Shown: in pieces, positions 21,201 to 33,297 of the stretch
Position numbering within the stretch: position 1 is the stretch's first letter
Layout: every line of letters starts with the position of its first letter
Source: Alliaria petiolata
Lineage: Eukaryota; Streptophyta; Magnoliopsida; Brassicales; Brassicaceae
Assembly: GCA_020283515.1 (NCBI GenBank)
Contig: JAHZTW010000002.1
Location: 60,158,661 to 60,222,660 of the forward strand
Direction of reading: 5' to 3'
DNA: 64,000 nt
Notes under the pieces: generated by a model
Seen by the model: the letters and a program-made list of their open reading frames with translations, nothing else
Database searches by the model: none
What the model was told of the DNA's origin: nothing
Translations under genes and position numbers: made by a program

Positions 21201-24200
21201 CTCCAAGAATTTGAGCACAAAAGGTATGTTTTCTTACAGCTTTATTGAGCGAATCTTGTTTAGATTATCAACATAAACTAGGTTTGTTGAAAGTCGTAGA
21301 TTTTGTTTTACTGCATTTGAAGCTACATAGAAGAAGGCATGAATATCCCATTAGCAATTTCTTCTTCGACATGGAGAGAACGTATTATATAAAGGGCTCA
21401 TGATTGTTGATAAAACAAAGAGAATGTCTTCAATCATATTAAGTGCAAATCTTCATCGAGTAAAGTTGTCTGTTATGTCCCAAATGCAGGTTTAGTGGCG
21501 GAAATCAAAGATATCAGTGAGAGAAAGCATAAAGAAGACCCGCTTCATGCGATTGCTGTTGGATCTAGGCCTTCTTTCACCCCAGATGTGGAGTACAATT
21601 ATTCTGATACACAAGTTCATGCAGACTTATATCAACTAATCAAGTATTACTGCGAAGAAATATGTGCAACTGAGCAGTCGGATAAAGTAATGAAGCTGTG
21701 GGTAACGTTTCTGGAGCCCATGTTTGGCGTTCCTTCTAGGTCTCAAACTAACGAGACAATGGAAGATGTTGCAAAGTTAAAAGACAACGAAGCGCAGCAT
21801 GATGCATGTGAGGCAGTGAAGGACAACGCCTGCGACGGTTCTCTTGCCTCAAACCTTAAACTTCTAACACCTCCAAGAACACCTAACAAAGAAAACCCAA
21901 CAGTACGAGGAAGCTCTTTGGCGCATGATATCCCGGCCAACACACAAGAAACCATTCAGCAAGATAAACTGCATGTTGTTGCAGCTATGACTAATGAGGT
22001 AACCTGGCTGTCTCTCCCTTCTGTTGCCGTTGTTCTTTAGCTGATGCCGTATACACTTTTCGCTGGCTAAATATAGTCAATGGTTCTCATAAATTCGGAC
22101 TGATGGTGGTATATCCTATTTATATGAATGAAAGTTGCTTTCCTTAAGTACCAATTAGATGCCTTAATAAGGCATTCAAGAGTGACTAATCCAAAGTTTA
22201 TTTCATTATGAGACTTAAGAAAGATTTCCTCTATGTGAAAGAAACAGATTTTTTTCCTAATTTTGGTTTGTGTGTTTCTACAGGATAGCCAGCCTTCCAA
22301 GCTGGTGTCACCCAAAAATGAGTTGATAAAGGAGGGTTTAGAGAATTGTAGTAAGGTTAGTGACGTATCAAAGGGAGAGCATAAGGATGAGCGAGAAGAG
22401 GGTGAATTATCTCCCACCGAAAGTTTTGAGCAAGACAATTTTGAGGTTTATAGAGAGAACGGGATCGCGCCTGTGCAGAAACTGCCGGACAGTGTTAGAA
22501 TTAACAAAGACCGAGAACACAAAGAGGGAGGATGTTTTACTGAAGCTGGAGAAAAGAGCAAATCTTCCCCTGAAGATGATGGAAATAAAGTTACTCAAAA
22601 GTTACCAGAAGCGAATGAGAATGCCTCCAAAGTTATTGCCTCAGGAAGCAAGTTTGGTGTCCAAGTTTCTTCAGATGAAGAGCATAAAGCAGCTATGAAC
22701 TGTGACCGGCGTGATAGTGTGGCTGAGAGTGAAAACGAGGCTGTAGGGATGATTAATTCCAACGACGGCGAAGATGGATCCTTTATCACATTATCAGAAC
22801 GGTATCTGCGACCAGTAAAGCCCCTCGCAAAGCATGTACCTGGGGCACTGCAAGTTAGTGAAAGCGACTCCCGCAATGATTCTCGAGTTTTCTATGGGAA
22901 TGATTCATTTTATGTGCTTTTCAGGCTACATCAAGTAAGCACCACGAAACAACCTTCTCAAGTTCCTCAAATTGTCAATTGTTTTCAGTTCATACCCGCT
23001 AATTCCGTTGATTTCTTACAGATGTTGTACGAGAGAATACAATCTGCAAAGATACATTCAGAAAGGAAATGGAAAGCTCCGGATCCAGATAACACATCTC
23101 CTGATTCTTATACCAGGTGGTTTATTTTCAAAGGAGTATTGGTAAGTTTAAGTTGAAACAATAGTTCCTTTCCTTACTGATATTTTGAATCATAGGTTCA
23201 TGGATGCACTCTATAATTTACTTGACGGCTCTAGCGATAATACAAAGTTTGAAGATGAATGCCGAGCTATTATTGGAGCACAATCCTATGTTCTCTTCAC
23301 ATTGGACAAGCTAGTTCAGAAGTTTGTTAAGCATGTAAGCTTCCATTTCACCCAGCAACTTGTGNTTTGAAGATGAATGCCGAGCTATTATTGGAGCACA
23401 ATCCTATGTTCTCTTCACATTGGACAAGCTAGTTCAGAAGTTTGTTAAGCATGTAAGCTTCCATTTCACCTGCAACTTGTGTCTTGTCTTGACTCTGCTT
23501 CTGTTCTCTCTCCTTTGTTTTTTGTTCTGTACTGATCATTGAAGTGGCTTGGACATGCTTCAGCTTCATGCTGTTGCAGCTGATGAGACAGACACCAAGC
23601 TACTGCAACTATATGCATACGAGAACTACAGAAAACCGGGGAGATTCTTTGATATTGTGTACCATGAGAATGCTCGAGCACTTCTCCATGATCAGAACAT
23701 ATACCGGATTGAATATGTAATGCTTCTCTCTTGGTACTTGTGGACATGTGTGTGTTTATGGTCTCACATACTAATCTCTCCTTGCAAATTCCTATGCAGT
23801 CATCTGCTCAAACCCGTCTCTCGATCCAGCTTATGAACAGTGGGAACGATCAGCCTGAAGTCACAGCAGTAACAGTGGAGCCAGGTTTTGCAAATTATCT
23901 TCAGAATGATTTTCTTACGCTTGTACCTGATGAAGAAAAGCCCGGACTGTTTCTGAAGAGGTGAGTGAAAAAAAGCAATGATGAGAGCATAACTTTGCAA
24001 CTGCATATAGTAATCATCTTAACATACTCTCTCTTCAGGAACAAGGCGAAACTAAGCGGTCCAGATGAATCGTCAGGGATGTCCCGTGCACTTGAAGGAC
24101 TTAAAATTATCAACGAGGTTGAATGTAAGATGGCTTGCAGTTCTTCCAAGGTAAAAATCTTATCCTCATCATGAGATACATATTCTGTTTCTTTAATGTG

Positions 24201-24411
24201 AATACGATTATTGAGAGTTTTCAATTGTTATTAGGTCAAGTATGAACCAAACACAGCAGATCTTCTGTATAGAAGCAAGCAGAAGAAACAAAAGCAGAAT
24301 CCTAATGAGCCTGACAATGCTAAAACTTCTGGTAGCAGTGAAATCTCGAGAAAGACAAGAATATCGCGTTTTCACGCGAGTCTTAACCGCAGACTCGCTG
24401 CCTTGCCTTAA
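18226..24411 (+). CDS. SNL5: SIN3-like corepressor scaffold (paired amphipathic helix protein)
   Basis: Eighteen coding exons join in frame to 1173 residues: 18226-18299, 18570-18734, 18835-19000, 19075-19173, 19272-19430, 19701-19800, 20034-20257, 20362-20516, 20749-20876, 20969-21223, 21490-21998, 22284-22934, 23022-23116, 23196-23334, 23564-23716, 23800-23960, 24039-24150, 24235-24411. PAH1 (DALSYLKAVKDMF) is near residues 48-115 and PAH2 (ARFGGDERAYKRFLDIL) near 125-200. The histone-deacetylase interaction region (TPSYRLLPDD, SYRNSLGEKVLNDHWVSVTS) is near 315-410, and the SIN3 C-terminal domain (FYGNDSFYVLFRLHQ) follows in the last third. SIN3 proteins scaffold nuclear deacetylase complexes that repress transcription. 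The intron after exon 9 uses GC-AG. The length is as expected. SNL5 is chosen over other SNL genes by the neighbours E1-alpha and FH7. Confidence 0.93.
23248..23480. repeat. Direct 117-bp repeat around an N, probable assembly join
   Basis: 23248-23364 (end of exon 14 and start of its intron) is repeated almost exactly from 23366; the N at 23365 separates the copies. Exon 14 can still splice normally because the extra copy falls inside the intron and has no acceptor of its own. Confidence 0.9.
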
Positions 24412-25161
24412 TCACATCATCAAGCTCGTAAGTAACCCCATCTTCTTCTCTTAATCATGGTTTAATCACCGCAGATTAGCCTCAATAATTTTCTGATTCG
24501 AGATTATTATGTAAGTGTGAAGTTCTTGGCTGAGATATGCAAGCATCAGTTTAGTGGTAGAGCTAGAGACCAAACTGTGTTTGACAAGATTCTTGCATCA
24601 TTTGGCTCAAAGAGGTTCACATGACAACCATACCTTTTCTTTTCCTAAATTGCGCCTGGAGCCGCCGCCAGTTTTGGTGTATAGTGTTAGATTATATATA
24701 TATATGTAATGAAGATGCTAAAATCGGAGATTTTTAATTCATTCATTCAAACAAATGTTTAATTTTCCTCCTAATTTTTGTCTCTCTTTCAGTTAAATCT
24801 CTCATATTTTTCTTCATCTATTTTTTTTTTCTTTTTTTAGTTATTGCAATTTCAGCTGCAAATCTTGTGTTTAGGACTGTTAGAACTGGATATCTGACAA
24901 ATCTTATTAGATAAAATGGTTGAGTTTGATATGAAAAAATTGTGTACTCTTTGCGTTTCAAATTGACTGTTTTAGAACTTTTTTTGTTTGTTCCAAAAGT
25001 TAAAATATTTTTAATAAACAAAAAAGGTTCTGACAAATATTTGTTAGTTATTGTTTTTTTTTTCAGTTTACCTTAATATTTGTTATTTAAAGAAAAAAAT
25101 TAAGTAACATTTGGTAAAAATAAAGTTACAACTGTTAAAACTTATCACACACGGGTGAGAC
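24412..25161. other. 3' flank of the SIN3-like gene with a small possible exon
   Basis: 24517-24624 reads as an open stretch (VKFLAEICKHQFSGRARDQT and so on, ending SKRFT and a stop), preceded by plausible splice signals (24428 donor, 24476 acceptor). It matches no family I recognise and is out of frame with the main C-terminus. 24765-24930 is repeated at 29090-29275 and, in part, near 33298-33390. Confidence 0.4.
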
Positions 25162-25735
25162 TAGACATGGGCATTTTAACCGGACCCGAAGAACCGAACT
25201 GAACTGAACCGAATTAAAAGGTACCGAACCGAACCGGAACTAACGTAATAATCTAAATGGGTCCTACACTTCTATATCCGAAGAACCGGACCCGAACCTG
25301 GACCGAACCGAGAACCGAATGGGTATCCGAAATATCTGAAATAAAATTATATACCTAAAAATATTATTTATAGTTAAACTCGAATAACTAAAATATTTAA
25401 AATTATAATTATAAATCAAATATATTAGATAATTTTAGACTAAAATAATCAAAATAACGAAAAATTTCTAGTTATATTTTTAAAAATAATTTTTTTTGGC
25501 AAAATTCAACCAAATAACTGAAATATATAAAATATTTGAGTTTTTGTAAAAAAATATTTAAATAAATTTTGAGTGATTCGGATATCCGGAACCGACCCGA
25601 ACCCGATTAGAACCGACCCGTACCCGATCCAAAAATTATAAATATCCGAATGGATCCCATTTCTCTATACCCGAAAACCCGATATCCGAAAGATCCGACC
25701 CGATTGTATCCGAATAATCCGAACGCCCACCCCTA
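25162..25735. mobile_element. Non-autonomous hAT-type element rich in CCGAACC motifs
   Basis: Ends TAGACATGGGCATT and, reverse complemented, TAGGGGTGGGCGTT, flanked by GGTGAGAC and GATGATAC (6 of 8 matches, a worn 8-bp target duplication). Both subterminal zones are runs of CCGAACCCGAA-like motifs. It resembles the element at 49195-50208 in layout and terminal motif. Confidence 0.65.
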
Positions 25736-26627
25736 GATGATACTAAGAAAAATAGCATTCATTAAACTGTAACTACCTTTGAAAGCCAAATTTGATTTGG
25801 GCCAACCTGGAGTTCGTGTAACTATGTATGTTGAGTTACTAGAAGTTTGCTCAGCCTTTTGTTTGCTGTCTCATTTCTCTAAAACCAATGGTGAGATAAT
25901 TTCAATAAAATTCCACCATATTACAATAATTTATAAAATAGAAATGGTTAAAAGTAATATAAAAAATAATTAACTTTTTATTGAAAGTTTAAAACATAAT
26001 TGAATTTTGAAATAAAATCTTCTTTAAAACAGTATTTACTATGTGAAATAAAGAAAGTATATACTAATTATTATATTATGGTATTAATGGAATCATATAT
26101 TTGTCTAGGTTTTTTATAAACTTTATTATATTAATATCTTATGAAAATTTCAGGGCTTTCGTTACCATCACGTCTTGTTCTATTTACAAACAAGAACAAA
26201 AGTTTATATCATATATGAATGAATTCTCATTATAAAACGAGAATTCGAGATTATAAATGAAACGAAAAATAATCGGATGAAAAATAAATCATAATAAGAT
26301 GAAAAAATATAAATAAGAAGTATGAAAAATATGAATAATATTTTCAAAGAAGACCAAAAAAGAAAAAAAAGAGAGAAGATTTTTTTTTTTTTGGTTTTAA
26401 GTTTTTCTTTGAAGTATTTGAAAATATTATCTTGCACATTAATTTCTTAATGCATATATTGTTTCCAACATATTAAAATATTCTTTCATGAATCATGTTT
26501 TGTATATGTTGTTATCTATTATTTATATTTTATATTAACACAAATACTAAAATTAGAAATGGACAAACATTGAATTTTAATATAGCAATCAAAATATTAA
26601 AAATATCATTTTACACATATTAATTCG

Positions 26628-26659
<32 letters not shown>

Positions 26660-27251
26660 CTATATGTTTAAAATCAACAATCTTATATTGTATCAATAAT
26701 TTAAAATTAATTTGTGTTTATATATTATTCGAATGTGTGAACCAATCAATTATGCAATATAAATGATAAATTTAAATATTACAATTAATTTGTTTGTATT
26801 TATTAAACGGAGAGAAGAGAGTCGAAATTCATCAATCAAAGAAGACAAACTCTCAGCCCAGAATGAAGAGTTAAGCCCATTGTGCAAGCATGAGCTCTGG
26901 CCCAGATCTCAGGGATAGTGATAATGTGTCTATCTGTGGTTGCCACATTTAATTTAGTCTTTGGGAAAACTTTCTTTCTTAAACAGTTCGTACAGATTAT
27001 ACTTATCTTGTGCGCACATACATACAGAAAACCACATGTATTCAAAGTTAGTATGACTAAAAAGTAAAAACACAACACATTATCCAATACAATATCATAT
27101 TTACTGATTTAGTTTTAGATTTAGCCTGGAATTATTTGGTCAACAAATGATATGTAGATTTTGTAAGAGTCAATGCATATAAAAATTAAATATGAAGAAT
27201 TCATATCAATATACTTAATACGTACCATAGTATGGTTTGACTCTCGGGTAG
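25736..27251. other. AT-rich intergenic interval
   Basis: Contains a (TA)n microsatellite at about 26636-26660 and no supported gene. Frames at 26204-26437, 26836-27087 and 27121-27345 lack any family signature. Confidence 0.5.
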
Positions 27252-27258
27252 TATATAA
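27252..27258 (+). promoter_or_regulatory. TATA box of the second defensin-like gene
   Basis: TATATAA about 90 bp upstream of the start codon at 27344. Confidence 0.55.
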
Positions 27259-27343
27259 GACAAGAGATTTGGCAAATGAAAAACATATTATTACATACAT
27301 CCCTAAGCAATAATAAAATATAACAGTCTCTAACTCTCTCACC

Positions 27344-27779
27344 ATGTCGAAGCAATTTGTTTCTTATGTTATGGTTTTGATGGTTCTCTTCTCAGGTAAC
27401 TAACTTTGTTTTATTTTCCGTAACTAACTTCTCAGTTTTTGAAAAATGTGCATGCATGTAGATAATCGACTAATGCTAACATTTTTTTTATATGCACTAT
27501 TATCACTACAACAAACCTGTTTAATTTTTAGGAAAGCTACATACAATTAATATACATACGTATTCATGAAAATTTAATTAACAGTTGGCTGCAGTGTTAT
27601 TGGTCATTCCTAAGACTGAGGCACAAAAGAGATGCAGTCAAGAAATGGAGCCGGGGACACAATGTTTGTTGTCAAGGTGTAGGGAAATGTGTCTCAAGAA
27701 GTTAAACGGATTCGGAACTTGTGCTGAAAAGCCATCAGGCTCTGGTAAATATACATGTAATTGTGTCTACAATTGTTAG
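27344..27779 (+). CDS. Defensin-like / low-molecular-weight cysteine-rich (LCR) peptide
   Basis: Exons 27344-27395 and 27595-27779 join in frame to 78 residues. The acceptor is CTGCAG at 27589-27594; an earlier CAG at 27582-27584 would shift the frame and was rejected. Residues 1-29 form a signal peptide (MSKQFVSYVMVLMVLF, ending KTEAQ). The mature part has eight cysteines (KRC, TQC, SRC, EMC, GTC, TCNC, YNC), the usual number for plant LCR/DEFL peptides, with the CREMCLKK spacing of the alpha-helix region. The intron after the signal peptide is typical. Expected to be secreted; function unknown. It is not close to the other defensin-like gene in this window. Confidence 0.85.
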
Positions 27780-27977
27780 ACACCGTGATTTTTACAACAG
27801 TCGATGATGTAAAACTACTTGAATTTTAATAAAATTTACGAAAATTATAACAGTTTATTATTCCCCCTTCCAACTAAACCTTAGGTACTTGTTATTATTT
27901 GAGATATTACATAGGTACAAGCATTTTTTTAACTAAAATGGTGGATAATTATAAGTATCAATTTAGTCCTCACTTTA

Positions 27978-28345
27978 CTCGACCAGCGGGAGCTCGCCGG
28001 CATCTCAGGCGGCGCACTCGTCTTCTCTCTTTCCTCAAATCAACAGATGCCGAACTATGCGAGACCTCTCCCAAATTCATGCCATATTCGTCAAATCGGT
28101 TCAAATTAGGAGCGGATCGAGACACTTATTTAGTATGGGTCATTTATTGAAAAAATAACTAATCTAAGGGCACAAAATTAAATGAAATACTAATTTTTAA
28201 GAAAAAGAAAAAAATAGGGTGTGGCACATGCCACATAGTTTCCTACCTAGATCCGCCACTGGTTCAAATGCGAGACACGCTCGCTGCCGCAGAGATCCTC
28301 TGTTTCTGTGCTACCTCCGATCTCCTTCACCAACTCGCGATTCAC
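27978..28345 (+). pseudogene. 5' fragment of a PPR protein gene, split by a small transposon
   Basis: Reading around the insertion at 28106-28260 gives SSLFPQINRCRTMRDLSQIH and, on the far side, MRDTLAAAEILCFCATSD before a stop. This matches the N-terminal region of a PLS-class pentatricopeptide protein of the LPA66 (At5g48910) type, as I remember it. No PPR motifs follow, so it is a fragment with no function expected. Confidence 0.65.
28106..28260. mobile_element. Small hAT-type MITE, 155 bp
   Basis: The perfect 8-bp duplication GGTTCAAA (28098-28105 and 28261-28268) flanks it. The termini carry related GGAGCGGATC and, reverse complemented, GTGGCGGATC. It interrupts the PPR fragment. Confidence 0.85.
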
Positions 28346-29089
28346 CAATGAAATAAGGCAGCAAACCTCTAGTAAAATAAAAACGAATAATAATTTAATG
28401 TAAACTTTAATTAAATATTCAAATAAGATATATCTGTAAACAATTTAAAAATCTTAACAATAAATATAATATACAGTTCGAATATTTTTTTAAAATAATA
28501 AATATATTAAAATTTTGTATGATGTTGGTAAGATTTTAAATAATTAAAACCATCATCAACTAATACAAATTATATAATATCATCACATACACCAAATATA
28601 AAGTTATCAACTCATCTCAACTATTGATTTTTGCAAATATATTTTTCCATACAAAGTAGAAATCAAATAGAAAATGTCGTCCGCTTTCAAGACGGATTAA
28701 AATTTAGTAAATTATATAATATAATTATACCAAAAATAAAACCGTCAACACATCTCAAATTTTCACATATCATAAACACATTTTTCTTTAAAAAAAGAAC
28801 TAAACATTAGAAAAAAAAAATCTGGACGGGCTAGAAACTAGTTAAAACCTAAGCAAACCATGTGAGACGAAAATAGAATTATCTCCACTAGGTGCCTATT
28901 GGGAATACAGTCTTGGCGTTCATTGAAACAATGAAAGCAAAGGTTGAGATGCTCTTCATAGCAGTGAATTAATGCAAGATGCAACTCCAGGTTTAGAGAC
29001 CAGTGGGTTGTTGATCAGGGGGACCAAGTGGTGGATGAACAGCATTAGCAGCAACACATCTTCCACCGTTAATCTTCATCTTCTAACGA
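28346..29089. other. Intergenic interval without supported genes
   Basis: AT-rich DNA; nothing recognised. Confidence 0.5.
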
Positions 29090-29275
29090 GGGTGAAATAT
29101 TCCTTCTAATTTTTATGTTTCTCTTTCAATTAAACTTTCTTATTTTGTTCTTCATCTATTATTGTTTGTTTGTAGTTATTGCAATTTCAGCTACAAAGTC
29201 TTGTGTTTAAGAATACCTCGAACAAATCTTATCTGAAAACATGGTTGACTTTACTACTATGAATAAAATTGTAAT
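29090..29275. repeat. Second copy of the SIN3-like gene 3' flank
   Basis: TTATTGCAATTTCAGCT, CTTGTGTTTA and ACATGGTTGA(C/G)TTTA follow in the same order as at 24765-24930; a shorter, more diverged version is at 33298-33390. This points to local duplications between the SIN3-like and E1-alpha genes. Confidence 0.7.
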
Positions 29276-30487
29276 ATTTGTTTTCTACATTTGGAAACTC
29301 AATTTGAACGGAACCGAAAAGGAAAAGACAAAACTAAATTTTCTTTTGGGAAACTGAAAATAAATGTTACTTTATCCTAGGTTTTGAGCTTTTATACTTT
29401 TGCAAGTCCTTCTCTGTGAATTAGGCCGTAGATTAATAGAAATTCAATTATACATTTCTTAGTCTTTGTACGAGGATTGTCCACCTAACGGTTAATGCTT
29501 CTCTTCAGTCGTCATCAGCTCAGAGCATGGCATGTAGCAATATCTGTTTTACTAACGGATCTTTGTAAATACAAAAAGCATAATTTCATGTTTTTGTGTG
29601 TTTTGCAAAGTTGAAACCTCAGAAGGCCCTCAAGAGACTCCAAAATCTCCTTAATATGTTCATCTATCTAGTGATATGGCTGATTAGCACCAACACATTT
29701 TTTTTGTGAACAGATTCTTGGTTAGAACTATGACGAAAATTGTGGTAAACCTCAAAAACTATAGAGACTCACCAGATGGAAAGAATACGGTATGACAAAA
29801 ACTGAGTGGTTAGTTTGCACACAGATCGTGTGATCCACGGTGTCAAAGCAACCGTAACACAACATCGATAATGTGCATAACATTTAATCAACGCAGGCCG
29901 AAGTCTACATAATTGGCAAAGAGGAGAATGAAGATGCCCTTGTCGTAGCCATTAGTAACTAGAAGAATCGTGCCTAGCCACATGGCACCTTCTGAGCTCT
30001 TGACGAGTCCATCAGTAATTATAGGGCATCAAATTCTCGCAAATATTGCATTTGTGATCCATTCTTTCTAAAAAGAATAGATTGCTGAGTGACAACTTCT
30101 GAATCTCTCAATTATGTTAGAAGTTTGTTAATGCTCATCAAGATGCTAGAAAATATGCATATAGTTAGTTGTAAATGAAAAGCGTAACCTTGAGCTTGAA
30201 CACCTCTTGGACCAACATAGGGACCGGAATATTGTTGAGGCTGATTAGGAGATGGTGTATAGGCACAAAATTATTGATAAAGTATTCTTTGTTTTTAATT
30301 TTCTTTTTTCTTTTAAAGAAACAATTTGTTTTTCAAACGTTAAGAAAATATTTTTTTTTACAACTCGAATCTGATCTAAAATCAAAACTAACACCTATCC
30401 ACAATTCCACACTATTTTTTGATAATAAACCTTTTTAAACCGATAATTCAATAAACTCAAAATATCAAATTCAGCTGAAAATCTCCA
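29276..30487. other. Intergenic interval; its end is duplicated next to the E1-alpha gene
   Basis: No gene found. The stretch near 30400-30450 (TTCCACACTATTTTTTG, ATAATAAACCTTTTTAA) recurs at 33865-33945. Confidence 0.5.
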
Positions 30488-31522
30488 GGGGTGTATTGGA
30501 TTATGAATTTTAGAAGATTTGGTGGTTCTTTTAAAATCCTCTGTTATTGAACTAATGATTTCTAAATGTCTTACCAAATTCTATGTTATTCAATAAATAA
30601 TTTATAAAAAGCAAATCAAATCCACTGTTATTGGAAATATTTTAGGAAAAATTGGAAATATAAGACATATTTTGAAATGTATTGTCTCATTAATACTTTT
30701 CTAAAAAATATTGTCCAACTAATATTTTAAATAATACAAAACCTAAACTACCCTTTTAATATGTAAAATCTAATTTTTTTAATTCTTTTAAAACTATTTT
30801 AAAGAAATATAAATTAAATTGTCACATAAATTTTATTTCCCGAGAGAAACAAAAACCCATCGGCTCCAAACTCTCCGCCACCTCCACCTCATCCTTCGTC
30901 GGCGTCCTTCTCCTCCATCAGCGTTCTCTTCTGCCGGTATCATTGTCGTCGACTTCTCATCCTCTCTTTCGCCGGTAAGTTTTTCTTCTTTCCTCTTCTT
31001 CATTGTTTCCTCCTCAACCTAGGTTTTAAAATTGATTTAGAGAATTCAATTTTTGTAGATAAAGCAGCCCAGCAAATCTTCCTTTTCCGGCCTCCTCCTC
31101 TCCGCCGTGCTCCTCCTTCTCTGCCGGTGTCTTCCTCTTCCAACATCAACTGTTATTTTTTAGTTTTTCAATTGTTTTTTCCTTAGATCTTATTGACTTT
31201 AATAATTATTCATTAGATTTTATTCAACATCTTTATACTTTGAGATGAAGAAATTTGTCAAAATTTGTGGTTCACCTGTTTTCTCTTTTCTTAGACACAA
31301 TACAAGGTCTCTGTTACAGTGTTACTTACCCAATCAAACTGAAAGTTTGAAATTCCAAGTGTGACAATAATGATGATTCCATCTTTCTGTGTATAAACTT
31401 ACAAATTCAATTCAAGCAACACAACAACCAGCTATCAACTAACTTTATCTTAAGATATTATTGACTTTAGTAATTATTCATTCACTTGTTATTCGCTGAA
31501 AAACCTGCAACCTGCAACCCCG

Positions 31523-32310
31523 AAAACGTGTGCAAGATCGGACCTTTGTAGGCAAATTCTAGAACAACTAGGAGGATGCAGATCGCATATAAGGTGTATA
31601 TGGAAAGATCACTTTTATAGAATCTACATCAGCTTACGGTGTTTCAATCGGAGTTAAACTACAACCACAAATCGCGTCACAAATTGGGAAAAAATCATAT
31701 GAGTCTGAGATTTTCCAAAAACTTGTGCGAGAATGGACCTTTGTGGGCGAATTCCAGAACAACCAGGAGGATACAAATTGCATGTAAGGTGTCTATGGAA
31801 AGATCTCTTTTCATAGAATCTACAGCAGCTTACATCTTTTCAATCAGAGTTAAACTCCAACCACAAATCGCGTCACAAATTGGGAAAAAATCATCCGAAT
31901 CTGAGATTTTCCGAAAACGTGTGCGAGATTGGACTTTTGTAGACGAATAACAGAACAACCAGGAGGATGCAGATCGCATATAAGGTATCTATGGAAAGAT
32001 CTCTTTTCATACAATCTACAACAGCTTACAGCGTTTCAATCGGAGTTGAACTTCAACCACAAATCACGTCACAAATTGGGCAAAAAATCATCCGAATCTG
32101 ATATTTTCCGAAAACATGTGCGAGATCGGACTTTTGTAGGCGAATTCCAGCACAACCAGGTGGATGCAGATTGCATATATGGTGTCTTTGAAAATATCTA
32201 TTTTCATAAAATCTACAGCAGCTTACAGGGTTTCAATCGGAGTTAAACTCCAACCACAAATCACGTCACAAATTGAGAAAAATTATCCGAATCTGAGATT
32301 TTCAGAAAAT
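31523..32310. repeat. Four tandem copies of a ~196-bp unit
   Basis: Starts (AAAACGTGTGCGAGAT-like) are at about 31523, 31718, 31914 and 32111. Each unit includes TTTCAATCGGAGTTAAACT and AACCACAAATCGCGTCACAA. Frames of about 100 codons (31639-31950, 31929-32246) are by-products of the repeat. Confidence 0.9.
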
Positions 32311-32569
32311 TAGTTTCAACCCACCATTTTCAAAAGAACTTGGGAGGCTCGTACGTGTTCTGATCAGATCAAATTTTGGTATCTAGAACGGTGACATGGT
32401 GAGCTACATAATCAACGGTGGGATTGGTAAAGAGACGGTTGATTTCGTATTTATTCATTGTTTACATGTTCTGATGTATATACTAATATATGTATTAAAA
32501 CGCTAAGAAAAAACTATAAGAAAAACGAATTTTTAATAAATCAGACAAGATTTTCGGTTATGATATTTC

Positions 32570-32870
32570 TAGATTTTTGTAGCTGAATTGGTAGAAGACA
32601 TATTCTACATTTCGCAGAGCGAAAAAAAAGCGGTAGAATATGTATTATAAATCTGGTAGAATAATGAGCAAACGGTAGAAATCACATTCTACCATATTCT
32701 ACCATAAAGTACAATTTCTACAATTTAGTAGACGACAGAGTAAATGTTAGAATATATATTCTACGACTCGTAGATGATAGTGCAAATAGCAGAACACGTA
32801 TTATTAAAAATCGTAGATGGTAGAATATGAATTCTAGACTTCGGTAGAAGAGTAGAAAAGTCGTTTTTCA
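32570..32870. repeat. Cluster of GGTAGAATATG / ATTCTACC motifs
   Basis: The motif and its complement occur many times in about 300 bp, some as inverted pairs, resembling the subterminal region of a DNA transposon. Confidence 0.6.
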
Positions 32871-33297
32871 GGCAAATTTTTTCATACATTTATAGTTCTT
32901 TGCTTTTATGTATTTTTCATAACATAATCTATTTTTTTCAGATTTTAAAATAATTTATTGGAATTTTTTAATATTTATGTAAGGATAGTTTAGTCAAAAT
33001 TTGACAAAAGTTGTAAAAGGTTTAGTGGGACAATAAGTTAATTTTTTTGACCTATTTACCCAATTTTCCTAATATTTTAAGTAGTGGATTTTAAGAGATT
33101 TGAAATGATTTTATGATGTTTTGATGGAGTTTACTAGTTAAAAATATAAAATTTCAAATCCCATGGTTTTAGGTGAGATTTGATATAACTTCAATAACAA
33201 ATCATAACAACTTCCATAATTCAACCAAATCATATGAAAATTCATTAAAATTCAAATCATTCCAAATCATTTTAAATGTTATGTTGAATATACCCCC

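Larger units (their letters stand above)
30488..33297. mobile_element. Putative TIR-bounded DNA element, about 2.8 kb
   Basis: The left end GGGGTGTATTGGATTATGAA and the reverse complement of the right end GGGGGTATATTCAACATAAC, each followed by ATTT...GATTTGG, look like diverged terminal repeats. Proline- and serine-codon-rich DNA (30830-31150) is not an evident gene. A 196-bp tandem array and palindrome-like motifs follow. No transposase or target duplication was found. Confidence 0.4.

Noticed and set aside
27582..27594. Earlier acceptor at 27584 for the second defensin-like gene
   Set aside because: It shifts the frame relative to exon 1; the acceptor at 27594 keeps the frame.
31639..32246. 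Two frames of about 100 codons
   Set aside because: Each runs through the 196-bp tandem repeat and changes frame between units.
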